Below, piece by piece: positions 36,722 to 44,659 of a stretch of DNA of 64,000 bases. The notes beneath the pieces are model-generated. The model had not been told where the DNA came from and did no database searches. It worked only from the letters and a program-made list of their open reading frames with translations. Where the stretch lies: contig NZ_FSRC01000001.1 in NCBI RefSeq assembly GCF_900129785.1, positions 1,426,001-1,490,000 of the forward strand, written 5' to 3'. The DNA is from Algoriphagus halophilus. Its GTDB lineage: Bacteria; Bacteroidota; Bacteroidia; Cytophagales; Cyclobacteriaceae. The stretch's first letter is position 1. Every line of letters starts with the position of its first letter. The position numbers and the translations under genes were made by a program.

Positions 36722-37546
36722 ATGAAAGGGAATCCACTTGACAGAAAACAGAAATATCATCCCGATATTTTATTGTTTTTATGGTTGATTCCCTTTATTT
36801 CTGCCTTTAATTATTACTTGACCTATTCCAATATTCAGTGGAATGGCTTTTTGTTGATGACCTATACCATTGATACGGTTCAAGGGTATCTTGCATGGTT
36901 ATGCGTCCGATGGATGATCCTTTTTTTAGATCAAAAGGTCCCTTATGAACCTAAACCTTTAAAAAGAATACTCATACAGATTTTTTTTACTACGGCAGCC
37001 GGATTGACTTTTATTATCGTTACTACTGAATTGATCAGTCTTATAGTCAAAGGAGAATCCGCCCATATTAGTTTTTACACCCTTGATGTATTGATTATTA
37101 GTATCTGGTTTTTTGTAATCAATGGCATTTACATAGGACTTCATTACCAACATGCTTTTCGGTCTATTCAAGCGGCACAAAAGGATTTGAACGATGATTT
37201 TATTGGTTTTCAGGTACGACAGGGGAAACAAGAGTTTTTGATCAAGCCCAAAGACACTGCTTTTCTCAAAGTAGAAGATCAATATATTCTTCTTGGAACT
37301 AAATCTGGAAAAAATTATTTGCTTGATGGAAGTTTGGATACCTGGGAAAAAATAGTGCCCAAACAAGAATTTTTTAGGCTGAACAGGCAAACTCTTATTC
37401 ATCGGGATATGGTAGAGGGATTTACCAAGCTCGAAAATGGAAAATTGCAAGCTCATGTTTTTGGAACTGAGGAATCTCACTTGGAATTGGGAATTAGCCG
37501 GATCAAAGCTCCCTTATTTAGATCTTGGTTTTTACAAAAATCCTGA
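36722..37546 (+). CDS. Membrane-anchored LytTR DNA-binding regulator
   Basis: The 274 residues hold four hydrophobic segments in the first 155 residues (for example LLFLWLIPFISAFNYYL and VLIISIWFFVINGIYIG), followed by a LytTR domain (about residues 165-265, with FLKVEDQYILLGTKSGKNYL and FFRLNRQTLIHRDMVEGF). It has no receiver domain and no histidine kinase partner nearby. Membrane-bound LytTR proteins of this layout bind target promoters while sensing something in the membrane. It follows the tryptophan dioxygenase gene by 14 bases and may regulate it or the downstream genes. Confidence 0.85.
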   Translation: MKGNPLDRKQKYHPDILLFLWLIPFISAFNYYLTYSNIQWNGFLLMTYTIDTVQGYLAWLCVRWMILFLDQKVPYEPKPLKRILIQIFFTTAAGLTFIIVTTELISLIVKGESAHISFYTLDVLIISIWFFVINGIYIGLHYQHAFRSIQAAQKDLNDDFIGFQVRQGKQEFLIKPKDTAFLKVEDQYILLGTKSGKNYLLDGSLDTWEKIVPKQEFFRLNRQTLIHRDMVEGFTKLENGKLQAHVFGTEESHLELGISRIKAPLFRSWFLQKS

Positions 37547-37645
37547 CATTTCATCCATATATTTCCTACATCTCAGCAGTAAAATGGGCTTTAATCTACA
37601 TTTTAAGCTGATTTTACGGTAATCTTGTTTACTCGATTACAAGCC

Positions 37646-38254
37646 ATGAAAAAGCCATTCCTTACTCTTTTATTCTTAGTTTTATTACCATTCCTTGCAG
37701 TTAGCCAAACTGAAAACCGGAAGGATTATCGAAATTTTCCGCTGACTTTAAGCATTCAGTTTCATGCATTTTCTATGCCTTTTAAAAATTTCAAAACCAA
37801 TTTCCAAAACATAGGAATAGGTTTAGGAACGGAGGTCAGTCATAGTTCTAAACACAATTGGGTACAGGAATTCAGTTTGATTTGGGTTAGAAACAAAACC
37901 ATTGGTAATGGATTGTTTTTTTTAACTCAAACCGCTTGGCGTCCTTATTTATCCAACCCAGTATTTGGGGAGTTTAAAGCTGGGATTGGCTATCATTTGG
38001 CTTTCCGACCAAGAGATTCTTTTAAAATGGTCGATGGAAATTGGGAATCCGTTGGTAAGAAAGGAAAAGGAATGTTAGCAATACCTCTGGGAATAGGATT
38101 GGGATCGAATCACTATTCGGAAAACATCTATTCTAGCCCATTTATTAATTATCAGTTTATGCTTTTAAAAGGATTTAATAAGACGGTTCCCATTATTCCT
38201 GAAACGCTAATTCAACTTGGGACGCGTATTCACTTTAATTCCCAAATCCAATGA
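37646..38254 (+). CDS. Small outer-membrane beta-barrel-like protein
   Basis: From ATG 37646 the protein has 202 residues with a signal peptide (MKKPFLTLLFLVLLPFLAVS). The mature chain alternates aromatic and glycine-rich strands (GFKAGIGYHLAFRPRDSF-like) and looks like an eight-stranded or similar small barrel. I recognise no named family. Its TGA overlaps the next gene's ATG by four bases, so it is translationally coupled to the serine hydrolase, and the two may act in the same envelope process. An in-frame TTG at 37625 would only lengthen the start. Confidence 0.75.
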   Translation: MKKPFLTLLFLVLLPFLAVSQTENRKDYRNFPLTLSIQFHAFSMPFKNFKTNFQNIGIGLGTEVSHSSKHNWVQEFSLIWVRNKTIGNGLFFLTQTAWRPYLSNPVFGEFKAGIGYHLAFRPRDSFKMVDGNWESVGKKGKGMLAIPLGIGLGSNHYSENIYSSPFINYQFMLLKGFNKTVPIIPETLIQLGTRIHFNSQIQ

Positions 38255-39423
38255 GAAAATTGCTGTCAATAGTTGTTATGGTTTGGTTGCTGCTTCCCAT
38301 TCATTTTTCCATTGCCCAGGAAGAATCAGTACTTCTATGTGATCATGCAGTAGAAACAACGGTTCAGGATAATTTTGGTGGGCTGGAAGAAAAAATGAAA
38401 CAATTGGTAGCTGCAGGGGTGCCAGGATTTGTGATTGGTGTAGAATCTTCCAAAGGTTCTTATTACGGTGCGGCTGGGCTTGCCCAAATTGAAAATCGCG
38501 TTCCTATGGGAATTTGCCATTTACAGTACCTTCAAAGTATCTCAAAACTATACTTGGCTGTTTCAATTCTTCAATTCCATGAAACTGGAGCTTTGGATCT
38601 TGATCTGCCTATTTCCAATTATCTTCCTTCGGAATTGGCAGCTTGGGTGGAAGGTTCTGATCGCATGACCGTTAGAATGCTATTAAATCATACCTCTGGT
38701 ATTCCTGAATACAATTACCTAGCCAATTATGTTTCGCTTTTATTGCAAAGTCCTGAGCATGAGTTTATTCCTGAAGACTATATTGAATTGATAAAGGGAA
38801 AAGAATTAGATTTTGAACCAGGGTCAAAGTATTCGTATCGTAATTCAGGCTATGTACTGTTGGCTTTGATGATGGATTTCTTAACAGGAGATCATGCTCA
38901 ATATATGCAGGAGCATATTTTTGATCAGTTGGGATTGGAAAATACTTTTTATAGAAATGATTCTAACTATTTAACCTATCCCAATCTAGTGAATGGGTAT
39001 TGGGATAGATTTAGCAATGGAATTATTGAGAATTCTAGCCGTCTACAAATCGCAAATGTTTCCAGACTAGTAGGAGATGATGGAATAGTCACCACCCCCA
39101 GAGATGCGATTATATTTCTCCAGGCATTGATGAAAGGGAGACTTATTTCTGAGGAAAGTCTTTCAGAAATGAAGAATTGGGTTTCGGATTCGAATGGAAA
39201 CCCTGCTTATGGATTGGGATTGGATTATTCTGAATTTGCAGGAGAAAAAGCATTTGGGCACAGTGGAGGCGGTTTGGGTGCAGGAAGTCAACTCTATTAT
39301 TTCCCAGAAAAGGACCTTTATTTTTTCATGGCCATCAATTTGGCAACAGTGACCGATAGTCCGATTCATCAGGATGCAGAACCCATATTAAATGAAATCT
39401 ATAAACTATTAATAAAGGGTTGA
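38251..39423 (+). CDS. Exported serine hydrolase, class C beta-lactamase/penicillin-binding fold
   Basis: The 390 residues have a signal peptide (to about SIAQEE). The serine hydrolase motifs are S-x-x-K as SISK at residues 96-99 (catalytic S96, K99), Y-x-N as YRN in YSYRNSGY, and a final HSGGGLGAG motif. The D-Ala-D-Ala carboxypeptidase, beta-lactamase and esterase members of this superfamily cannot be separated from sequence alone. It overlaps the barrel-protein gene by four bases. The next gene is 130 bases downstream. Confidence 0.87.
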   Translation: MRKLLSIVVMVWLLLPIHFSIAQEESVLLCDHAVETTVQDNFGGLEEKMKQLVAAGVPGFVIGVESSKGSYYGAAGLAQIENRVPMGICHLQYLQSISKLYLAVSILQFHETGALDLDLPISNYLPSELAAWVEGSDRMTVRMLLNHTSGIPEYNYLANYVSLLLQSPEHEFIPEDYIELIKGKELDFEPGSKYSYRNSGYVLLALMMDFLTGDHAQYMQEHIFDQLGLENTFYRNDSNYLTYPNLVNGYWDRFSNGIIENSSRLQIANVSRLVGDDGIVTTPRDAIIFLQALMKGRLISEESLSEMKNWVSDSNGNPAYGLGLDYSEFAGEKAFGHSGGGLGAGSQLYYFPEKDLYFFMAINLATVTDSPIHQDAEPILNEIYKLLIKG

Positions 39424-39552
39424 AGGTGGAGGAATCAGAGGCTAAGGGCGAATGGTGCATTAAGAAAGGTAATAGTCCTCATTGGTAATCTTCTTTTTGG
39501 TAAATTGGGTGAGGAGATGGATTTTCCATCTTTTACTTAAAAGAATAGACCT

Positions 39553-39849
39553 ATGAATATCCTTAAAAACATTAAGCTATCTGAAGAAAGGCCGGGAGTA
39601 TTGCAGGTTTATAAAACTGATCAACTCAATTTATTTGCAATAGCACTCTGTAAAGGGCAAATGCTCAAAAAACATCATACCAATGTTCCTACTCTGCTTA
39701 CCATGCTCAAAGGTAGGATTGAATTCGAGATCGAGGGGAAAACCTTTGAATTTAGAGAATTTGATATTTATGAAATCCCTGTGACAGTGGAACATGAAGT
39801 AAGAGGGGTGGAGGATGAAAATATATTTACCTTAACTCAGGAACGATAA
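39553..39849 (+). CDS. Small single-domain cupin protein
   Basis: The 98-residue cytoplasmic protein has a cupin barrel. The metal-ligand pattern is weak: KKHHTNVPT (two His) then IEFEIEGKTFEFREFD and a late VTVEHEV His. Small cupins of this size bind metals or small acids, and the substrate is unknown. It lies 12 bases from the stop of a convergent peptidase gene, and I see no terminator between them. Confidence 0.8.
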   Translation: MNILKNIKLSEERPGVLQVYKTDQLNLFAIALCKGQMLKKHHTNVPTLLTMLKGRIEFEIEGKTFEFREFDIYEIPVTVEHEVRGVEDENIFTLTQER

Positions 39850-39861
39850 GTCCAAGTCAAA

Positions 39862-41481
39862 TCAAAAGTCCTCTTCAAACGTCTTGATTGGATAATGTTT
39901 CTTTACAAAATTGGCGGCGTTATGAAAGCAGAAATCTTCCACTGCGGTCCTGACCTCATTTAAATCCTTAAAATGGGAAAGGTGTTTTGGGTTGCCCTTC
40001 TTTCTAGCCTGCTCGATTTCAAAAATTAGATTCCCTGCAAATACCTCAAATTCCAATACGGTTGGGTACGGGCTTACAGGGTCAATTAAGCCTTCCAAAT
40101 CTGTACCTATGGTAATGCACTTCCAGATGTGGGGCTTTTCTTCATCACCAAGGTTTTCATTCGCATAGGCACTTTTGACGATTCCTTCAATATTTTCCCA
40201 AAGAAGCTGAATACCATTTCTTTTGCTCTCCTTGTCCTCGGCAGTAATGCCGAGTATTCGCTGATCAAAGGATAGTCCAAAAAGACCCTTGGTTTTTACG
40301 ATCATTTCAATGTCTTCATCACAAAGATTAATATTCCAGGAATTAAAGAGTCCTGATTCATCACAGTAATCATCTACCTCCTTGGGCATTCGTTCAATAT
40401 GTTTTTCTAAGGAAGAAATCCCAGAATATCCGCAATGAGACCCTATTATTGGTATAATATCGTCTTTTGCTAAGCAAGGCTTAACTATTTCCTCATAATA
40501 TTCCTTCCTGGCCCTGGCACTCATATGCTTCACATCGATTAGAATTCTATATCCTAATTTTGGGTCTTTTTCCAACTTTCTATTTAAACCCAAAAACTCC
40601 CTTAGAATCCTTCTTCCATTGTCGTTAAATCCTGCATTTAGATTGACTGACTGATCCAAAAGAGCCTTTCCCTGATCAGGTATTGAATGGGCATGCCCAC
40701 AAAGTTTATTGTCAAAATGATGCGCAAACGTGATGAAGAAAACAGGGGTGGGCCATTGGGTTTTGATGTAATTAACCCTCCTGGAAACTTCAGCGATACT
40801 GGCTCGATCGGTTCCCAATGCATGAGCTCCTTCAATCGTCAGGACCATGGTGATTTCGGAGTCATCATCCACGGAAGCCTTCAAATCTTCCCGGGTTTTA
40901 GGGATATGGTAGCAGGCATCCTTTGCAAGCATTTCCCTTGGGAAATTATTCCTTCTGTTTTTCTCTGATTCAAATATTCTTCTTGCCAGGCCAGGAGTAA
41001 ATACCTCATTTCTTTTGATCCGTTTTCCCGAATCCATGGTGACAAATTCCATTTCCCTGTTTAAAGACTCCCAATAATCATAGGCTGTAGATTGGAAATA
41101 ATCCACGGCATCATCAGGGATTCTCATGTAGGCAGTTTGGATAAAGTCTCTTAAAGGAAGTTTATGCGAAGTTGCAAAGGCGATTAAAAATCGGGTCCAC
41201 TTGTCTTCTCCTAGTTTCGGTTTGAAGCCTTTGACAAATGGTTTTTCGAGTGGGTATAAGGAATTGAACGTAAGTCGAAGGTTTCCATTCCAAGCTTTAA
41301 CCAGGTCTGTTTGGCTGTAGGAAGCCCCCATTTTTCCCTTGAGATATCCTTTTCGATTGGATGAGATCACGGTCCAAGGACTAAATTGACCTTTTCGCTC
41401 AAATCTTTTTCGCTGTTCTTGCATCCAAAAATGCGCACGCATATGATTATGGCAATGTAAATCTGAAAATCTCATGGCCAT
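39862..41481 (-). CDS. M19-type metallopeptidase (membrane dipeptidase-like), cytoplasmic
   Basis: The 539-residue protein has the metal-ligand order of the renal dipeptidase family: DLHCH near residues 7-11, TIEG (E217), DVKHMS (H319), GSHCG (H349) and GTDLEG (D461). The family uses two zinc ions to hydrolyse dipeptides or related amides. It is much longer than the usual 330-400 residues, with extra segments between the first ligands and residue 200, and it has no signal peptide, unlike most bacterial members. Its start is three bases after the stop of the alpha/beta hydrolase gene, so they form an operon. The substrate is unknown. Confidence 0.8.
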   Translation of the reverse strand: MAMRFSDLHCHNHMRAHFWMQEQRKRFERKGQFSPWTVISSNRKGYLKGKMGASYSQTDLVKAWNGNLRLTFNSLYPLEKPFVKGFKPKLGEDKWTRFLIAFATSHKLPLRDFIQTAYMRIPDDAVDYFQSTAYDYWESLNREMEFVTMDSGKRIKRNEVFTPGLARRIFESEKNRRNNFPREMLAKDACYHIPKTREDLKASVDDDSEITMVLTIEGAHALGTDRASIAEVSRRVNYIKTQWPTPVFFITFAHHFDNKLCGHAHSIPDQGKALLDQSVNLNAGFNDNGRRILREFLGLNRKLEKDPKLGYRILIDVKHMSARARKEYYEEIVKPCLAKDDIIPIIGSHCGYSGISSLEKHIERMPKEVDDYCDESGLFNSWNINLCDEDIEMIVKTKGLFGLSFDQRILGITAEDKESKRNGIQLLWENIEGIVKSAYANENLGDEEKPHIWKCITIGTDLEGLIDPVSPYPTVLEFEVFAGNLIFEIEQARKKGNPKHLSHFKDLNEVRTAVEDFCFHNAANFVKKHYPIKTFEEDF

Positions 41482-41484
41482 TCC

Positions 41485-42525
41485 TTAGAAGTTAAAAATT
41501 GAATTTCTTCCCCAGAATACAGCGGTGATATCTTGGATGACGGATTCTGAATTGGTGTAATACCAGTGGTGAACCACTTCATGGAGTAAACCATTATCGT
41601 CTTCAATATCCGATACATCACATTGGTAAATGTCATCGGGCAAATTCATGGTGTTTTTTGCTCCCCATCTACCTAGGCGGTTAAATGCATTTTTAGTGAT
41701 TTCGGATACGCCTAATGCCTGATCTTTATTGTGGAAATATACATGAATGCGTTCTCCTAAATCAATCAACCGGTACATGGGTTTTGGACGCTCCAAGGCA
41801 TCGTAATCAATGTCTGAACCCACTAAAATAATTTCTCCAAAAAGTGTATTCAACTCAAGTCCAATATCAGCCAATCCAGCGATCATGCTTTCCAAGACAC
41901 GATTACCCATGCTGTGGCAAAGAAGATGGATCTTTTGTTCACATTGAGGCTTTTTTTCTTTTACGAGTTTCTCCTTGAAGTACTCTCTTAAACTGGCCAT
42001 AGACCTGGCTAGGGCAAAACCCGATTGTGAGGCATCATATGCATCTGACCTGTATTTCAGCAAATGTTTCTTTGCAGGCCAGGTAAATAGGACTATATGA
42101 CAAATAGGGGAGTCTTTAGGTTCTACATATTTCTGATGAAGCTCACATAAGGTTTGCATGGCAGTTTCTAAATCTGACTTGAACCCATGGACAAAAACTA
42201 ATATATCTTCTCTTGACTTCGCCTTGGAACCTGCCTCGTAGAGCTCATCAAAAATTTTTCCCGAAGGAAATTTTGCTTTACTGACCGGGCTTCCTTCGGT
42301 GTATTCCTTCAAGGTAGCTTCAGCCACTTCGGGAATGATTTGAATTTTGAAATCCTTCAGCTTCTTGGCTTTCTTAGGGTCAAAGCTGACGGTTCCATAT
42401 CGTAAATTGTGTCGGGCCTCTTCGTCTCCGTCCATTCTCATGAACTCTTTTTCATTGACAGAAATATAGCTTTTGCTTTTTCGGGAGGTTACTTCACGAT
42501 TTGTAATGATGTAATGGGTTACCAT
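41485..42525 (-). CDS. Alpha/beta hydrolase, DUF900-like
   Basis: The 346 residues carry an alpha/beta-hydrolase core: strand and oxyanion loop ILVFVHGFKSDL (about residues 108-119), then a nucleophile elbow LLCHSMGNRV with S205, and a C-terminal LLHEVVHHWYYTN that offers the catalytic His. The N-terminal 100 residues are unusual and charged and may bind the partner or substrate. I match it to the DUF900 type from the HGF and CHSMGN motifs. It has no signal peptide. It is three bases upstream of the M19-like peptidase gene and is probably the first gene of that two-gene operon. Confidence 0.8.
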   Translation of the reverse strand: MVTHYIITNREVTSRKSKSYISVNEKEFMRMDGDEEARHNLRYGTVSFDPKKAKKLKDFKIQIIPEVAEATLKEYTEGSPVSKAKFPSGKIFDELYEAGSKAKSREDILVFVHGFKSDLETAMQTLCELHQKYVEPKDSPICHIVLFTWPAKKHLLKYRSDAYDASQSGFALARSMASLREYFKEKLVKEKKPQCEQKIHLLCHSMGNRVLESMIAGLADIGLELNTLFGEIILVGSDIDYDALERPKPMYRLIDLGERIHVYFHNKDQALGVSEITKNAFNRLGRWGAKNTMNLPDDIYQCDVSDIEDDNGLLHEVVHHWYYTNSESVIQDITAVFWGRNSIFNF

Positions 42526-42734
42526 AGTAAGTTGATTTTGAAAAATTTGATTTTAACAACTAATGATCCTGGAACTATGAAACAGGATTTAAAATCTTAG
42601 GAACAAGTCCTATGCTTTAATTTCTTGAATAATTACTTGAAAACCAAGGATAAGCAAATAGGACTGAACGAAAGGTTATTTTTAGAATTTAAATGGTTCA
42701 ATTTCAATACTCCTTTTTGTATATTTTGAAAATT

Positions 42735-42768
42735 TAGTAATTACAATTTAATTATACGGTAATTACTA
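42735..42768. repeat. Paired palindromic sites upstream of the amino-sugar gene (operator candidate)
   Basis: TAGTAATTAC (42735-42744) and its exact complement GTAATTACTA (42759-42768) are separated by 14 bases. Each arm contains the 8-bp palindrome GTAATTAC, so the two palindromes are 22 bases apart centre to centre, about two helical turns. They end 26 bases before the start at 42795. Confidence 0.6.
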
Positions 42769-42794
42769 GTACACCCAAATTTTAACCTATAAAA

Positions 42795-43511
42795 ATGAAC
42801 ATTCATTATTGTCCTGATTTTGACCAGATGAGTCAAAAAGGTGCGGACCTTGTACATCTTGCGATTGCAAAAAAGCCAAATTTATTATTCTGTGCGGCCA
42901 GTGGTGGTTCACCCACCGGACTGTATAAGTTGATGGTGAAAAAGCATCATAGCAATTCAGAATTTTTTAATCGGATTCATGTGGTGAAGCTCGATGAGTG
43001 GGTAGGTTTACCTGAAAATTCTGAGTTTACCTCTGAATTTGACATTCAACAGAAACTACTTCAACAGATTGAAATTCCATCTGAACGGTACCTTTCTTTT
43101 AATGCCCAAACAAAAAATCCAAAAGCAGAGTGTGAACGTGTACAAGAATCATTGGGGAAAATTGGCCCTATTGATATTTGCATCTTGGGCATAGGACAAA
43201 ATGGTCATATCGCCTTAAATGAACCCGCTAAGTCCTTGAGTGTGGATTGCCATGTGGCAAAGCTTTCAGAAATCACCTTATCCAGTGGAATGATTCAAAA
43301 TGTGGGTGTGCTACTTGAAGAGGGGATGACACTTGGGATCGGGAATATTTTAAGATCCAAAATGGTTATTTTATTGATCGCAGGAAAGGGAAAAGAGAAA
43401 GCCCTCAAAGCCTTGCTCAAAAAAGAGATTACTCCACAATTACCAGCCTCCATGTTATGGTTGCATCCGAATGTGCATGTAATTATTGACGAATCTTCTA
43501 TAGCATCATAA
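42795..43511 (+). CDS. Glucosamine/galactosamine-6-phosphate deaminase or isomerase-like protein
   Basis: The 238-residue cytoplasmic protein belongs to the NagB/AgaI/6-phosphogluconolactonase superfamily. It shows SGGSPTGLYKL (phosphate loop), LDEWVGLPENSEFTSEF and GIGQNGHIALNEP. In E. coli NagB the equivalent motif is GVGNDGHIAFNEP with Asp141; here that Asp is Asn (N136) while the following His (H138) is kept. LDEWVGL and the Asn suggest a galactosamine-6-phosphate isomerase-like member rather than a standard NagB. It likely makes a ketose phosphate and ammonia from an amino-sugar phosphate. Two palindromic sites lie upstream and a terminator follows. Confidence 0.82.
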   Translation: MNIHYCPDFDQMSQKGADLVHLAIAKKPNLLFCAASGGSPTGLYKLMVKKHHSNSEFFNRIHVVKLDEWVGLPENSEFTSEFDIQQKLLQQIEIPSERYLSFNAQTKNPKAECERVQESLGKIGPIDICILGIGQNGHIALNEPAKSLSVDCHVAKLSEITLSSGMIQNVGVLLEEGMTLGIGNILRSKMVILLIAGKGKEKALKALLKKEITPQLPASMLWLHPNVHVIIDESSIAS

Positions 43512-43512
43512 A

Positions 43513-43539
43513 GGGCTTGATTAAAATCAAGCCCCTTTT
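43513..43539. terminator. Terminator between convergent genes
   Basis: A stem (GGGCTTGAT with ATCAAGCCC) with a short AT-rich loop is followed by a T-run on the + strand. The minus strand gene also ends here, four bases away. Confidence 0.85.
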
Positions 43540-43542
43540 TCC

Positions 43543-44175
43543 TTAAACCTCCTGAACAAATTCCTCTTTTGGATTTCTGACCTTCTTCATAGGTAAAAGC
43601 CAGTCTCCCTCTTCATCTCTGTATCCCAAAGGCAACATTAACACAGATTTTAAACCTTTGGCTTTGAGTTGTAGAAGTTCGTCTAGTTGCTCCGTGTTGA
43701 ATCCCTCCATAGGAGTTGCATCCACTTTCAGTTCGGCAGCTTGGGCAATAGATAGTCCAAATCCTATATAAGCCTGCTTTGCTGTATGGACGAAATTTTC
43801 TTCAGGACTTTGTTTTAAATACACTGCCTTTAATCGATTGGTATAGTCCACAAATTTATCCGATGGCAATCCTCGTTCTTTGGTGGTCAATTTGAAAATA
43901 GAATCAATTCTCTCCTCAGTATATTGATCCCAAGCAGCAAAGACCAATACATGGGAAGCATCAGCAACTATTTGTTGTCCATTAGCGATAGGCACCAACT
44001 GATCTTTGATCTCTTGTTTGGAAATAACAAATACCCTGAATTGCTGCATCCCTGAGGAGGTAGGGGCAAGTCTTGCTGCTTCTACAATCTTGTCTACATG
44101 TTCTTGACTTACCTTTTTGGTTGGGTCATACTTTTTGGTGGCATATCTCCACTCTAGGTCGTTTAATAAAGCCAT
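43543..44175 (-). CDS. Nitroreductase family FMN protein
   Basis: This 210-residue cytoplasmic flavoprotein reduces nitro compounds or quinones with NAD(P)H. ARLAPTSSGMQQFRVFVI (about residues 34-51) is the FMN-binding signature, and the C-terminal GYRDEEGD loop and length fit the NfsB/YdgI-like group. It is transcribed leftward. Its upstream region is a 484-base gap that also carries the SusC promoter in the other direction. Confidence 0.9.
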   Translation of the reverse strand: MALLNDLEWRYATKKYDPTKKVSQEHVDKIVEAARLAPTSSGMQQFRVFVISKQEIKDQLVPIANGQQIVADASHVLVFAAWDQYTEERIDSIFKLTTKERGLPSDKFVDYTNRLKAVYLKQSPEENFVHTAKQAYIGFGLSIAQAAELKVDATPMEGFNTEQLDELLQLKAKGLKSVLMLPLGYRDEEGDWLLPMKKVRNPKEEFVQEV

Positions 44176-44659
44176 ATGTACTTATTTATAGTTGGTTTTT
44201 ATTTTCTACCTGTGCTAATGACAATGAAATAGAAAAAGTTCAATGTTGGTGTATTAAATGTTGATACATTTAAAATAAATGTTTTGGGGGCCTTTGGAAT
44301 AGGTTTTGGAGTTCATTCGAGATTAAAAAAATGTGAAGTATTGGCTGAAAAAAATCAGTAAACTTCATAATTCACTGTTGTGAAAATCCAATGGGTTGTT
44401 CAAAATGTTACTATTACTTTGAAATAATTAAACTTTTAATACTTAAAAATTCAATCAGGTAATTTCCTTCAATTTGGCATTAGCCATCTGCGTTAATTTT
44501 GTTTAAAATCCTCTTTGTTTTCATAATACAAGCCTAAACCATTTTTAACATTAGAGGAATTTAGGTGATCTACTTTTACGGGAATTAAAAAGGGCTGGGC
44601 TTAAGCTCTGTTTCTTTTGAAGAAATGAAAAATTCTCAAGAATTCATCACTTAAATTTT
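44176..44659. other. 484-base intergenic region: SusC promoter and long leader
   Basis: The stretch between the nitroreductase start and susC holds a promoter candidate at 44473-44501 and about 158 bases of leader. A 9-codon frame (44625-44654, MKNSQEFIT) ends five bases before the SusC start. The left 290 bases show only AT-rich sequence; I see nothing else in it. Confidence 0.5.
44473..44501 (+). promoter_or_regulatory. Bacteroidota-type promoter for the SusC/SusD pair
   Basis: TTTG (44473-44476) and TAATTTTG (44494-44501, exact TAnnTTTG) are 17 bases apart. The distance to the susC start leaves a leader of about 150 bases, long enough to carry control elements. Confidence 0.6.
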
